A stretch of DNA of 64,000 bases from Actinomycetota bacterium (GTDB taxonomy: Bacteria > Actinomycetota > Acidimicrobiia > Acidimicrobiales > Microtrichaceae), in assembly GCA_016703525.1 (NCBI GenBank), contig JADJBW010000009.1:158554-222553 (forward strand). The letters are read 5' to 3'. The notes beneath the pieces were generated by a model, which was given only the letters and a program-made list of their open reading frames with translations, was not told the origin of the DNA and made no database searches. Of this stretch, positions 52,557 to 60,472 are shown in pieces. How positions within the stretch are numbered: the stretch's first letter is position 1; every line of letters begins with the position of its first letter. The position numbers and the translations under genes were made by a program.

Positions 52557-53984
52557 TTACAGGTCGCTCGGGTCGGCGAAGTGGCCGGCGATGGCGGTGG
52601 CCGCGGCCACGGCGGGGGACACGAGGTGCGTGCGGCTGCCACGCCCCTGGCGGCCCTCGAAGTTGCGGTTCGACGTGGAGGCCGACCGCTCGCCGGGCGC
52701 CATCACGTCGGGGTTCATCGCCAGGCACATCGAACAGCCGGGCTCGCGCCAGTCGAAGCCGGCTTGCGTGATCACCTGATCGAGCCCCTCGGCCTCGGCC
52801 TGGGCCTTCACGTGGTGGCTCCCGGGGACGACGTAGGTGCGCACGCCCGAGGTGACGCGCTGGCCCTTCGCCACCGCCGCGCGGGCGACCTCGGCGACGG
52901 CGCGCAGGTCTTCGATGCGCGAGTTGGTGCACGAGCCGATGAACACGACGTCGACGCCGACGTCCTTGATCGGAGTGCCGGCGGTCAGGCCGGTGTATTC
53001 GAGGGCGCGTTCGGCGGCGGCCCGTTCGACCGGATCGGCGAAGTCGTCGGCCGCTGGGATGCGCCCGTCGAGGCGGATCACCTGACCGGGGTTCGTGCCC
53101 CACGAGATGTGCGGAGCGATCTCGGCGGCGTCGAGGCGAACCTCGGCGTCGAAGGTCGCATCGTCGTCGGTGCGCAGCGTCGACCAGTCGGCGATCGCGG
53201 CGTCCCACCGGTCGCCGGTGGGGGCATGGGTTCGCCCGGCGAGGTAGTCGAAGGTGATCTGGTCGGGAGCGATCAGGCCGGCCTTGGCACCCGCCTCGAT
53301 CGACATGTTGCAGACGGTCATGCGCCCCTCCATCGAGAGCGCCTCGATGGCCGAGCCTCGGTATTCGGCGATGTAGCCGATGCCGCCGCTGGTGCCGATG
53401 CGGGCGAGGATGGCGAGGATGACGTCCTTCGCGGTGCTGCCGGCCGGCAGGTCGCCGTCGACGGTGATGGCCATGGTGCCGAGCGCCGGCTGGGGCAGCG
53501 TTTGCGTGGCGAGCACATGCTCGACCTCGGAGGTGCCGATGCCGAAGGCCAGCGCGCCGAACGCGCCGTGGGTTGCGGTGTGGCTGTCGCCGCACACGAT
53601 CGTCATGCCCGGCAGGGTGAGCCCTTGCTCGGGCCCGACGACGTGCACGATGCCGTTGTCGGGGTGGCCCATCGGGAAGATCGTGATGCCGAAGTCGGCG
53701 GCGTTGCGGCGCAACGTCTCGATCTGGGTGCGGCTGATCGGGTCGGCGATCGGCTGATCGATGTTGGCCGTGGGGATGTTGTGATCCTCGATCGCGACGG
53801 TCAACTCGGGGTGGCGGGGGCGGCGGCCGCTGAGGCGGAGGCCGTCGAACGCCTGAGGCGACGTCACCTCGTGGACGAGGTGCAGGTCGATGAAGAGCAG
53901 ATCGGGTTCTCCGTCGGACCGCCGCACGACGTGGCGGTCCCACACCTTCTGGCTGAGGGTCTGAGGGGAGGAGGTCCGGGACAT
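52557..53984 (-). CDS. leuC: 3-isopropylmalate dehydratase large subunit
   Basis: 475-residue aconitase-family subunit carrying the [4Fe-4S] cluster. Cysteine ligands are in FIGSCTNSRIED and in REPGCSMCLAMNPD; GDSHTATHGAFGALAFGIG and NRNFEGRQGRGSRTHLVSP are typical. GGAG lies about 10 nt before the ATG at 53984. Divergent from the IclR gene with a palindrome in between, so the pair is probably controlled by leucine availability through that regulator. Also serves the citramalate route with CimA. Confidence 0.97.
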   Translation of the reverse strand: MSRTSSPQTLSQKVWDRHVVRRSDGEPDLLFIDLHLVHEVTSPQAFDGLRLSGRRPRHPELTVAIEDHNIPTANIDQPIADPISRTQIETLRRNAADFGITIFPMGHPDNGIVHVVGPEQGLTLPGMTIVCGDSHTATHGAFGALAFGIGTSEVEHVLATQTLPQPALGTMAITVDGDLPAGSTAKDVILAILARIGTSGGIGYIAEYRGSAIEALSMEGRMTVCNMSIEAGAKAGLIAPDQITFDYLAGRTHAPTGDRWDAAIADWSTLRTDDDATFDAEVRLDAAEIAPHISWGTNPGQVIRLDGRIPAADDFADPVERAAAERALEYTGLTAGTPIKDVGVDVVFIGSCTNSRIEDLRAVAEVARAAVAKGQRVTSGVRTYVVPGSHHVKAQAEAEGLDQVITQAGFDWREPGCSMCLAMNPDVMAPGERSASTSNRNFEGRQGRGSRTHLVSPAVAAATAIAGHFADPSDL

Positions 53985-54008
53985 GGGGTGGACTCCGGTT
54001 CGGGTTGC

Positions 54009-54033
54009 CGTCTCACATATTGAGACGTAGTGT
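54009..54033. promoter_or_regulatory. IclR operator palindrome and -10 box
   Basis: A perfect inverted repeat CGTCTCA-CATAT-TGAGACG (54009-54027) lies between leuC and the IclR gene, directly upstream of TAGTGT (54028-54033), which is 7 nt before the ATG at 54041. IclR-type leucine regulators (NdgR/LeuR) are known to bind at this position in related bacteria. Confidence 0.65.
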
Positions 54034-54040
54034 TCATCTG

Positions 54041-54697
54041 ATGGAACGAAGTGTAGGTGGCGTCGGGGTTCTCGACAAGTGCGTTGTGGTGCTCGATGCG
54101 CTGATCGACGGGCCGCTCGCGCTCGCCGGCCTGGTCGAGACGACGGGGCTGAGCCGGGCGACGGCGTTTCGGCTCGCCCAGGCGCTCGTGGCGCACGGGC
54201 TGGTGCGGCGCGACGGCGAGGGCCGATTCGCGCTCGGCGGCCGGCTGATCGAACTCGGCCGCCACGCCGAGGCCTCCTTCGGCCTGGTCGAGAGCGCGCT
54301 GGCGCATCTGCGCGCGCTGCGCGACGCCACGGGCGAGAGCACACAGCTGTACGTGCCGCACGGTGGGTCGCGGCTGTGCCTGGTGGCGCTCGACTCGCCC
54401 CATGAGCTGCGAACGATCGTCGCGCAGGGCGCCGTGTTGCCCCTCGGGCGCGGCTCGGCGGGTCGCGTGCTGGCGGGCGCCGACCTGGGCGCCTCGGGCT
54501 GGATCGAATCGGTCGAGGAGCGCGAGCCGGGCGTCGCCTCGGTCTCAGCCCCGGTCGTCGGGCCGACGGGCGACCTCGTTGCCGCGGTCTCGGTGTCGGG
54601 CCCCCTCGACCGGATCAGTCGGTCACCGGGCCGCCGTCACGGCGCGGCGGTAGTTGCCACCGCCAGCGCCATCTCCGCCGCCTTCCCTGCCTTCTGA
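54041..54697 (+). CDS. IclR-family regulator of leuCD
   Basis: 218 residues. N-terminal winged helix (VLDALIDGPLALAGLVETTG, LSRATAFRLAQALVAHGLV) and a C-terminal ligand-binding domain (LYVPHGGSRLCLVALDSPHE, LPLGRGSAGRVLAGA, VASVSAPVVGPTGDLVAAVSV). Orthologous position to Streptomyces NdgR and mycobacterial Rv2989, which act on leuCD. It lacks the longer N-terminal part seen in aromatic-catabolism IclRs. Leaderless start chosen by the -10. Confidence 0.92.
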   Translation: MERSVGGVGVLDKCVVVLDALIDGPLALAGLVETTGLSRATAFRLAQALVAHGLVRRDGEGRFALGGRLIELGRHAEASFGLVESALAHLRALRDATGESTQLYVPHGGSRLCLVALDSPHELRTIVAQGAVLPLGRGSAGRVLAGADLGASGWIESVEEREPGVASVSAPVVGPTGDLVAAVSVSGPLDRISRSPGRRHGAAVVATASAISAAFPAF

Positions 54698-54737
54698 GGG
54701 CGCAGCGGACATCACGGCCCTCGAGAACCGCCGAACC

Positions 54738-54905
54738 AGACGGCGTGCTCGCCCATCTCGTCGCGGAGTATTCGCCGGCTGGCCAGCCGGCTCGGCTACG
54801 AGCTCAGCGGGGGCGGGAGCGATTCGGGCGCCGGTCGCGCTCGGTCAGTACGGCGTCGAGTTCGCCCATCTCGTCGCGGAGCTTTCGCCAGCTGTCCAGC
54901 CGCTC
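54738..54905. repeat. Duplicated 3' end of rsgA
   Basis: About 50 bp around 54740-54790 repeat, with changes, the last rsgA codons at 54850-54905: both contain GCCCATCTCGTCGCGGAG followed by a TTTCGCC/ATTCGCC-like stretch and CCAGCCG. The outer copy lies beyond the rsgA stop, reading LRDEMGE in one frame, and is not part of a gene. Confidence 0.65.
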
Positions 54906-55823
54906 GGTAGGTAGCGAGGCATCGGCGGTCGCGGCGACCACGGCGCAGCCGGGTTCGTCGTCGTGCAGGCAGTCGGGGAACCGGCACCGCTCCGCTAGCG
55001 ATTCGATGTCGGCGAACGTCGCGGCGAGGCCGTCCCACGATTCCCACAGCGCCAGCGCTCGCACGCCGGGCGTGTCGAGCAGCAGCAGATCGCCGTCGAG
55101 GGTGAGGAGTCGAGCGGCGGTCGTGGTGTGGCGGCCCTTGCTGTCGCCCGCCCGGATCTCGCCCTCGCGCATGAGTTCGCGGCCGGCGAGCCGGTTGACG
55201 ATCGTCGACTTGCCGACGCCCGACGCGCCGATCAATGCCAGCGTGGCGCCGGGCCGCAACAGCGCTCGGAGCGTGTCGATGCCCGTGCCGTCGCGGTTGT
55301 TCACCGCCACGACCGCGGCGCCGAGCGATACCGCCGTGGCGCTCTCCACCGCCGCGTCGCGCTCGACGGAATCGACCAGATCGGCCTTGGTCAGCACGAC
55401 GATGGGGGTGGCGCCGCTCTCGTGGATGATGACGAGTTCTCGCTCGAGTCGGCGGGGCGAGAACCCGGGCTGGAGAGCGTGTACGGCGGCGACCATGTCG
55501 GCGTTCGCCGCGAGCGTCTGCGGCCGGTGTGCCCCTCGCGCCGCCCGGCGGACGAAGGCCGTGCGCCGCGGCGCGATCGCGTCGACGCGCTCGGCGGCCG
55601 GGTCGATCGCGACCCAGTCGCCCGCCACGACATCCTTCGCGGCGGTGGAGGTGCGACACCGCATCACGTCGTCGCCGCCGGTCGCCACGTCGGCCTCGCC
55701 GCGATCGACCCGCACGACCCTGCCGGGGATGCGCCCCTCGATGAGCCCCGACCGGAGCGACGCGGCGACCTCGGAGGTCCAGCCCGGCAGTGAGGGTGCG
55801 TGGTGATCGTGCTGGTCCGTCAT
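54804..55823 (-). CDS. rsgA: Ribosome small-subunit GTPase RsgA
   Basis: 339-residue circularly permuted GTPase that matures the 30S subunit. Order of GTPase motifs is G4 (VVLTKADL), then G1 (IGASGVGKSTIVNRLAG) and G3 (LLDTPGVRAL). An N-terminal OB fold precedes them and a zinc knuckle follows (CRFPDCLHDDEPGC). Length matches the family. Divergent from the Ppx gene with only 11 bp between start codons. Confidence 0.95.
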   Translation of the reverse strand: MTDQHDHHAPSLPGWTSEVAASLRSGLIEGRIPGRVVRVDRGEADVATGGDDVMRCRTSTAAKDVVAGDWVAIDPAAERVDAIAPRRTAFVRRAARGAHRPQTLAANADMVAAVHALQPGFSPRRLERELVIIHESGATPIVVLTKADLVDSVERDAAVESATAVSLGAAVVAVNNRDGTGIDTLRALLRPGATLALIGASGVGKSTIVNRLAGRELMREGEIRAGDSKGRHTTTAARLLTLDGDLLLLDTPGVRALALWESWDGLAATFADIESLAERCRFPDCLHDDEPGCAVVAATADASLPTERLDSWRKLRDEMGELDAVLTERDRRPNRSRPR

Positions 55824-55828
55824 ACGCT
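55823..55828 (+). promoter_or_regulatory. -10 box, ppx
   Basis: TACGCT lies 6 nt before the GTG at 55835, which fixes the leaderless start of the phosphatase gene; it overlaps the first base of the divergent rsgA start codon. Confidence 0.5.
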
Positions 55829-55834
55829 CCGAGG

Positions 55835-57421
55835 GTGTCCGATCGAGTTCATCCGTCCCTCGAAGCTATCGCCACCGCCTGGCCCGACACGTTGGCGGCG
55901 ATCGACATCGGCACCAACTCGGTCCACATGGTGATCGCCAGGGTCGACGTGGACGGTCGCTTCGAGGTGCTGACCCGGCACAAGGAGATGGTGCGCCTCG
56001 GCGAGACGGGCGACGATCACCTGAAGGTGCTCACCGACGCGGCGATCGACCGGGGTGTCGCGGCGCTCGCTCGATGCCGGGCGATGATCGATACCTACGG
56101 GGCGCAGTGCGCGGCGGTGGCGACATCGGCGGTGCGCGAGGCGGACAACCGCAAGGCCTTCCTGCGCCGGGCGCGCAAGGAGGCGGGGATCGAGGTCGAG
56201 GTGATCGCCGGCCACGAGGAGGCGCGCCTGATTCATCTCGGGGTGCTCCAGGCGTTGCCGCTCTACGACCAACACCTGCTGCTGTGCGACATCGGCGGTG
56301 GGAGCACGGAGTTGCTCATCGGTCACCGCGGCGAGGACCTGGTTGCGCGGAGCTTCAAGCTGGGGGCGATCCGTCTCACGCAGCGGCACTTCCCCGACGG
56401 CGTGACCTCGCGTAAGTCCATCGAGCGGGCGCGTCGAGCCGTGCGTGCGACGATCGTGCCCTTCGTTCGTGACGCCCGGCGCCACCCGATCGACACGTTC
56501 GTCGGCAGCTCCGGCACGATCGAGAACCTGGTGGCGATGGCGCAAAGCGCCGCCGGCCTGGCCCCGCAGTCGGTCAACGGCGCGACGCTGACTCGCGCCG
56601 AGCTGGGCGAGGTGATGGATGCCCTGGCCGAGGCGCGCACCTCCGCCGGCCGCGCGGCCTTGCCGGGGATCGACACGTCCCGCGCCGACATCATCGTGGG
56701 CGGTGCGGTGATCATCGAGCAGGTGATGGACGCGCTCGAGCTCGATCGGCTCACGTTCAGCGAGTACGCACTTCGAGAAGGGGTGCTGTTTGACCTGCGC
56801 AGCCGTCTGCGAGGTGCGACGTCGCGGCGCCTGAGCGACCTGCGCCGCCACAGCGTCGATCACCTGATGGAGTTGTGCGACGAAGATCCGGAGCACTCGG
56901 TGCAGGTCGCCCGACTCGCCGTGCAGCTCTTCGACGGTCTGGTCGAGGAGCATCACCTGGGCGACGCCGAGCGTGAGTGGCTGGAGGCGGCGGCGCTGTT
57001 GGCGAACGTGGGGCTGTTCATCTCGCACTCCCGCCACCACCTGCACAGCTACTACGTGATCCGGAATTCCGAGCATCTGAGCGGGTTCACCGACCACGAG
57101 ATCGAGGTGATCGCGCAGGTCGCCCGGTATCACCGGCGGGGGGAGCCGTCGGCGAAGCACGCGCCCTACGCGGCGCTCGACGAGCTCGACCAGCGCCGCG
57201 TCGCGTGGATGGCGGCGATCCTGCGTGTGGCGATCGGCCTGGATCGGTCGTTGTGCAATGCCGTGGCCGCTGTGAGCGTTCGTTCGGCGGGCGGCATCGT
57301 CACGGTGGAGTTGCTCGCCGCTGACGATGCGGACGTGTCGATGGAGCTGTACGAAGCGGGCGAGCGGTCGGCGCTGCTGCGCCGTCAACTCGGTCGGCCC
57401 GTGGACTTCGTGGTGGCGTGA
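55835..57421 (+). CDS. Ppx/GppA-family phosphatase (exopolyphosphatase)
   Basis: 528 residues. The N-terminal actin-like domain has AAIDIGTNSVHMVIARVD, ATSAVREADNRKAFL, EVEVIAGHEEARLIHLG and the phosphate loop CDIGGGSTELLIG. A C-terminal HD-like helical domain (DHLMELCDEDPEHSVQVARL, FISHSRHHLHSYYVIRNSEHLSGF) matches long exopolyphosphatases rather than short GppA. It hydrolyses polyphosphate and/or pppGpp in the cytoplasm, linking phosphate stress and stringent control. Start chosen at GTG 55835, because upstream codons lie in the promoter. Confidence 0.92.
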   Translation: MSDRVHPSLEAIATAWPDTLAAIDIGTNSVHMVIARVDVDGRFEVLTRHKEMVRLGETGDDHLKVLTDAAIDRGVAALARCRAMIDTYGAQCAAVATSAVREADNRKAFLRRARKEAGIEVEVIAGHEEARLIHLGVLQALPLYDQHLLLCDIGGGSTELLIGHRGEDLVARSFKLGAIRLTQRHFPDGVTSRKSIERARRAVRATIVPFVRDARRHPIDTFVGSSGTIENLVAMAQSAAGLAPQSVNGATLTRAELGEVMDALAEARTSAGRAALPGIDTSRADIIVGGAVIIEQVMDALELDRLTFSEYALREGVLFDLRSRLRGATSRRLSDLRRHSVDHLMELCDEDPEHSVQVARLAVQLFDGLVEEHHLGDAEREWLEAAALLANVGLFISHSRHHLHSYYVIRNSEHLSGFTDHEIEVIAQVARYHRRGEPSAKHAPYAALDELDQRRVAWMAAILRVAIGLDRSLCNAVAAVSVRSAGGIVTVELLAADDADVSMELYEAGERSALLRRQLGRPVDFVVA

Positions 57422-57460
57422 GCGAGGCCCACGCCACCACAGGCCATTCGGCGGGTCCGC

Positions 57461-57829
57461 CTACTTCTGGGCGATGCGCTCGAGGAGCGCCAGCATCTTC
57501 TCCTCGTTGGAGGCTTCCTCGTCGCCCTCGTTGCGGGCACGACGGGCCTTGGCCGCGTTCATCGGCACGACGACCACGAAGTAGACGACGGCCATGGTCA
57601 GCACGAATGTGATGATCGCCGTGATGAACGCGCCGTAGTTGAAGACGGCGCCGCTGATTTTGAACGTCCCGCCTTTGGTACCGCCGCCGGTGATCACCTG
57701 GATCAGCGGCGTGATGAAGGAGTCGCCGAACGCCTTGACCAATGCGCCGAACGCGGCGCCGACGACGACGCCGACGGCGAGGTCGACGACGTTGCCCTGC
57801 ATGATGAACTTCTTGAATCCCGCCAACAT
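57461..57829 (-). CDS. mscL: Large-conductance mechanosensitive channel
   Basis: 122 residues. Membrane channel releasing solutes upon hypo-osmotic shock. N-terminal amphipathic FKKFIMQGNVVDLAVGVVVG with the TM1 pore lining, GAAFGALVKAFGDSFITPLI, a periplasmic loop and TM2 (FITAIITFVLTMAVVYFVVVV), then a charged cytoplasmic helix. ATG at 57829 is preceded by AAAGAGG; the longer frame starting at 57880 lacks family sequence. Divergent from the sigma-factor gene. Confidence 0.95.
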   Translation of the reverse strand: MLAGFKKFIMQGNVVDLAVGVVVGAAFGALVKAFGDSFITPLIQVITGGGTKGGTFKISGAVFNYGAFITAIITFVLTMAVVYFVVVVPMNAAKARRARNEGDEEASNEEKMLALLERIAQK

Positions 57830-57845
57830 GGCAGCCTCTTTCCGT

Positions 57846-57852
57846 TGATAAT
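57846..57852 (+). promoter_or_regulatory. Extended -10 box, sigma-factor operon
   Basis: TGATAAT, the strongest -10 in the window, lies 5 nt before the GTG at 57858, supporting a leaderless start there. Confidence 0.5.
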
Positions 57853-57857
57853 CGGCT

Positions 57858-58550
57858 GTGCGCCGGATGGACGCATCCATTCTCTCGGGAATCGCGGCGC
57901 GATCGGGCTTTTTTCGTCGGTGCGTGACGTTGTCGGCTACAACTGACGTACCCGAATCCGAGTGGGCCGCTGACGACGGGATGGATGTGACTTCGCCGAC
58001 TGCGACTGCGCAGCGCCGCGCCGACGAGCAACAGCTTCGGGCGATGATCGACGAGTTCGCGCCGTCGATCTATCGGACCGCGCTGGCGATCGTGCGCGAT
58101 TCGTCGCTCGCCGAGGACGTGACGCAGGAGACGATCATCCGCGCCTGGGAGGCGTACGGGTCATTCCGCGGCGATGGTTCGATGCGCGGCTGGGTGTTGC
58201 GAATCGCGCACAACCAGGCGGTGTCGGCGCTTCGTCGGGTGCGGGATGAGGCCTGGGACCCGACGCAGATGCCGGAGGCCGAGTCGAACGATCGCACCGC
58301 GGATCCCGAGCATCTCGCTCAGTTGATCGGTGATTGTGCCGAGATACGCGAGGTGCTCGACCGCCTCGACCCGCTCACCCGCTCGATTCTCGTGCTGCGC
58401 GAGATGGAGGGTCTGAGCTACGAGCAGATCGCCGAGGCCGTCGGCCAGCCGGTGCCCACTATTCGTGCGCGGCTGTTTCGGTTGCGCCAGGGGTTCGAGA
58501 AGTCGCGATTGAACGGGCAGACTCCCGACTCGTCGGGGGAGGGCCGATGA
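57858..58550 (+). CDS. ECF-type RNA polymerase sigma factor
   Basis: 230 residues. Region 2 is FAPSIYRTALAIVRDSSLAE, DVTQETIIRAWEAYGSFRGD with the -10-recognising helix and SMRGWVLRIAHNQAVSALRR; region 4 is LDRLDPLTRSILVLREMEGLSYEQIAEAVGQP, VPTIRARLFRLRQGFEKSR. The first 40 residues are variable and an internal ATG at 57981 could be the real start. The next gene, overlapping by 4 bp, is a short acidic protein that could act as its anti-sigma partner, though no zinc-binding motif is present. Controlled stress response is likely osmotic by context. Confidence 0.9.
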   Translation: MRRMDASILSGIAARSGFFRRCVTLSATTDVPESEWAADDGMDVTSPTATAQRRADEQQLRAMIDEFAPSIYRTALAIVRDSSLAEDVTQETIIRAWEAYGSFRGDGSMRGWVLRIAHNQAVSALRRVRDEAWDPTQMPEAESNDRTADPEHLAQLIGDCAEIREVLDRLDPLTRSILVLREMEGLSYEQIAEAVGQPVPTIRARLFRLRQGFEKSRLNGQTPDSSGEGR

Positions 58551-58789
58551 GCGACGTGATGGACATGTTGGGCGACGACGACGGTCTCCTCGGGCTGCGC
58601 GAGCAGCTCACCGCAGCCCTCGCGCCGGAGCGCGGGCTGGAGGACCGGTTGGAGCAGCGCATTCGCGAGCGCCTGTTGGACCGCGAATCGCTGAGCGTGT
58701 TCGCCGATCTGCTGGGCCTGGGGATTCGCACGACCGCGGCGGTGTTGTTGACCGATGACACGCCGTCGGACAAGGAGGAGTCGGAGTGA
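58547..58789 (+). CDS. Small acidic protein in the sigma operon
   Basis: 80 residues, MSDVMDMLGDDDGLLGLREQL then ERGLEDRLEQRIRERLLDRESL and LGLGIRTTAAVLLTDDTPSDKEE. Two predicted helices and a small hydrophobic segment; no HxxxCxxC anti-sigma motif, so a role as regulator of the sigma factor is only contextual. It overlaps the sigma gene (ATGA) and the channel gene (GTGA), so all three are translationally coupled. Confidence 0.7.
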   Translation: MSDVMDMLGDDDGLLGLREQLTAALAPERGLEDRLEQRIRERLLDRESLSVFADLLGLGIRTTAAVLLTDDTPSDKEESE

Positions 58790-59496
58790 CCAAAGTCCTG
58801 ATCGCGCTCGGTGTGGTGGTCGTCGGGGTGGCCATTGCGTCGATCGCCGCCGGCCTCGTGCGGCGCCGGATGATGCGCGACTCGTCGCGTTCGGAGCTCA
58901 AGCAGGTAGCGGGAGCGGCGTCGTCGTTGGTGTTCTGGGCGGTGGTCGCGGCCGCGATCGTGGGTGCGGTGTCGGTGTCGAGCCCGAAGACGCTCGAGCC
59001 GATCCCGGGCGACTTGCTGCGCTACCTGCCGAATGCATTGGTGGCCGGGCTGTTCCTGATCGGTGGCCGGGTCATCGGCGTGCTGGTCGCGACGGCGACG
59101 ACCCAGGCGATCGGTCGGGCGACGGGCGAGCAGCCGAAGTCGCTCGGCGGGCTGATCCGTGGAGCGATCACGGCGCTGACCGCCCTGCTCGCGCTCGGCC
59201 AGCTCGGGATCGACACGGACGTGTTGTTGATGCTGACGGGTGGGGTGATCCTGTCGGTCGCGCTGTCGCTTGCGATTCTCGCCGGCGCCGGCGGGGCGGG
59301 CGTTGCGCGCCAGCTGGCTGCGGGCCGCACGCTCCGGCCGATCCTCAAGGTCGGCGCCGTGATCGAAACGCCGGAGTACGCGGGCGTGATCCGCCGGCTG
59401 CATCCGTCGAAGCTCGAGATCGAACGCGCCGATGGCCGGCGACTGTTCGTCTCCTACGACGTGCTGCTGGAGTCGTCGGTCGTGATCGACTCCTGA
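58786..59496 (+). CDS. MscS-like small mechanosensitive channel protein
   Basis: 236 residues with four to five transmembrane helices. The membrane part (VFWAVVAAAIVGAVSVSS, YLPNALVAGLFLIGGRVIG, GALTALLALGQLGIDTDVLLMLTGG) matches the TM-helix (PF05552-like) and MscS pore pattern, ending in AGAGGAGVARQLAAG like the glycine/alanine-rich TM3. A compact beta domain follows (KVGAVIETPEYAGVIRRLHPSK, RLFVSYDVLLES). The large MscS C-terminal portal is missing, so this is a minimal channel. Lies near mscL in the same divergent arrangement, supporting an osmotic theme. Confidence 0.85.
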   Translation: MTKVLIALGVVVVGVAIASIAAGLVRRRMMRDSSRSELKQVAGAASSLVFWAVVAAAIVGAVSVSSPKTLEPIPGDLLRYLPNALVAGLFLIGGRVIGVLVATATTQAIGRATGEQPKSLGGLIRGAITALTALLALGQLGIDTDVLLMLTGGVILSVALSLAILAGAGGAGVARQLAAGRTLRPILKVGAVIETPEYAGVIRRLHPSKLEIERADGRRLFVSYDVLLESSVVIDS

Positions 59497-59845
59497 CTCC
59501 GGTCGGGGCCTTCCGCCGCCGGGCGGGGGCTCCTGACGCTGGTCGGGGGCTCCTGACGCCGGTCGGGGCGGCCCGTTGCGATGTGCGCCTCGACCGACCG
59601 AGAAAGACGGCCGGGGGTGGAAGCCGCCCGACTCCCACCCCCGTCCCGCCGTCACCGTTCCCCGCTGCCACGTGGTGCCCTGAACCGTGTGGCGACGAGG
59701 TGGGCCTGTTGTGGAGGGCCCGGGCGGTGACCCGCCGGGGAACGGACGCCGCTGACGGCCTGGGAATCGCGCTCAGCGCAGGAATCTGTCGAGATTTCTC
59801 CGAACCGCTCGTCGTTGGCCGCGGAGCGTGGCCGACGCCTACGGC
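59497..59845. other. Non-coding gap between MscS-like gene and greA
   Basis: No convincing gene in any frame over 349 bp. It begins with a three-fold repeat of CTCCTGACNCCGGTCGGGG-like sequence (59493-59575) and contains a 9-bp hairpin CGGGGGTGG/CCACCCCCG (59612-59620, 59635-59643) that may help end the sigma operon. Both neighbours converge on it. A small RNA cannot be excluded. Confidence 0.5.
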
Positions 59846-60319
59846 TCAGCGCTCGATTCGGATGACTTCGACCTTGAGCGGGCCCGATGGGGCCTCGAAG
59901 GTGACCTCGTCGCCGGCCTTGGCGCCGAGCAGCGCCTCGCCGAGGGGCGAGGTGGGGGAGATGACCTCGATGCCGTCGCGCCGCTCTTCGATGGAGCCGA
60001 TCAGGTACTGCTCTTCGTCATCGTCGTCCTCGTAGAGAATCGTGACGACGGTGCCCTGCACGACCGAGTCGATGTCGCCCTCGTGGTCGATGATCACGGC
60101 TCGCTCGATGAGCGCGCTCAGGTGTCCGATGCGGGCCTCGGTCTTGCCCTGCTCCTCCTTGGCGGCGTGGTAGTCGCCGTTCTCGCTGAGGTCGCCCATC
60201 TCGCGTGCCGCTTCGATCTTGCGGGCGATGTCGATGCGCCACTCGGTGGTGAGGTAAACGAGTTCGGACTTCAGGCGGTCGTAGGCGGCCTGGGAGAGTT
60301 GGTGCTCGTGCACGGACAT
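59846..60319 (-). CDS. greA: Transcription elongation factor GreA
   Basis: 157 residues. Stimulates cleavage of stalled transcripts by RNA polymerase. Coiled-coil N-terminus with the tip signature EMGDLSENGDYHAAKEEQ and a C-terminal FKBP-like domain (ISPTSPLGEALLGAKAGDEV, VEVIRIE). A DDDDEEQ loop replaces the usual short turn. The ATG at 60319 lies 7 nt after minus-strand TAGAAT; leaderless. Divergent from the leuB leader, with 40 bp between the two -10 regions. Confidence 0.96.
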   Translation of the reverse strand: MSVHEHQLSQAAYDRLKSELVYLTTEWRIDIARKIEAAREMGDLSENGDYHAAKEEQGKTEARIGHLSALIERAVIIDHEGDIDSVVQGTVVTILYEDDDDEEQYLIGSIEERRDGIEVISPTSPLGEALLGAKAGDEVTFEAPSGPLKVEVIRIER

Positions 60320-60326
60320 GCCACGG

Positions 60327-60332
60327 ATTCTA
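60327..60332 (-). promoter_or_regulatory. -10 box, greA
   Basis: Minus-strand TAGAAT lies 7 nt before the greA ATG at 60319. Confidence 0.5.
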
Positions 60333-60373
60333 GGCGTGGGGTCGAAGGCCGTCCGCGGCTATGATCCGGCCCG

Positions 60374-60445
60374 ATGCTGTACGCAGTGTCTGCTCCGATG
60401 GTTGCGATGGTGCCGGGTTCGCCGGCCGCCATCGTGATTCGCTGA
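60374..60445 (+). CDS. leuB leader peptide with Ile/Val codons
   Basis: 23 codons, MLYAVSAPMVAMVPGS then PAAIVIR and a stop. It has four valines and two isoleucines, with Ile-Val-Ile only one codon from the stop. This fits an operon encoding LeuB, IlvE and CimA, which all serve isoleucine synthesis. ATG at or near the transcript start, so leaderless. Confidence 0.7.
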   Translation: MLYAVSAPMVAMVPGSPAAIVIR

Positions 60446-60472
60446 GCGCACGTCGCAGCGACGTGCGCCGAG

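Noticed and set aside
57830..57880. Longer mscL starting at 57880
   Set aside because: The added residues do not match MscL, whereas the ATG at 57829 has a clear ribosome-binding site and the family N-terminus.
59497..59845. Possible structured RNA (tmRNA, RNase P RNA or 6S RNA)
   Set aside because: Only one modest hairpin and GC-rich repeats are present; none of the conserved elements of these RNAs was recognised.
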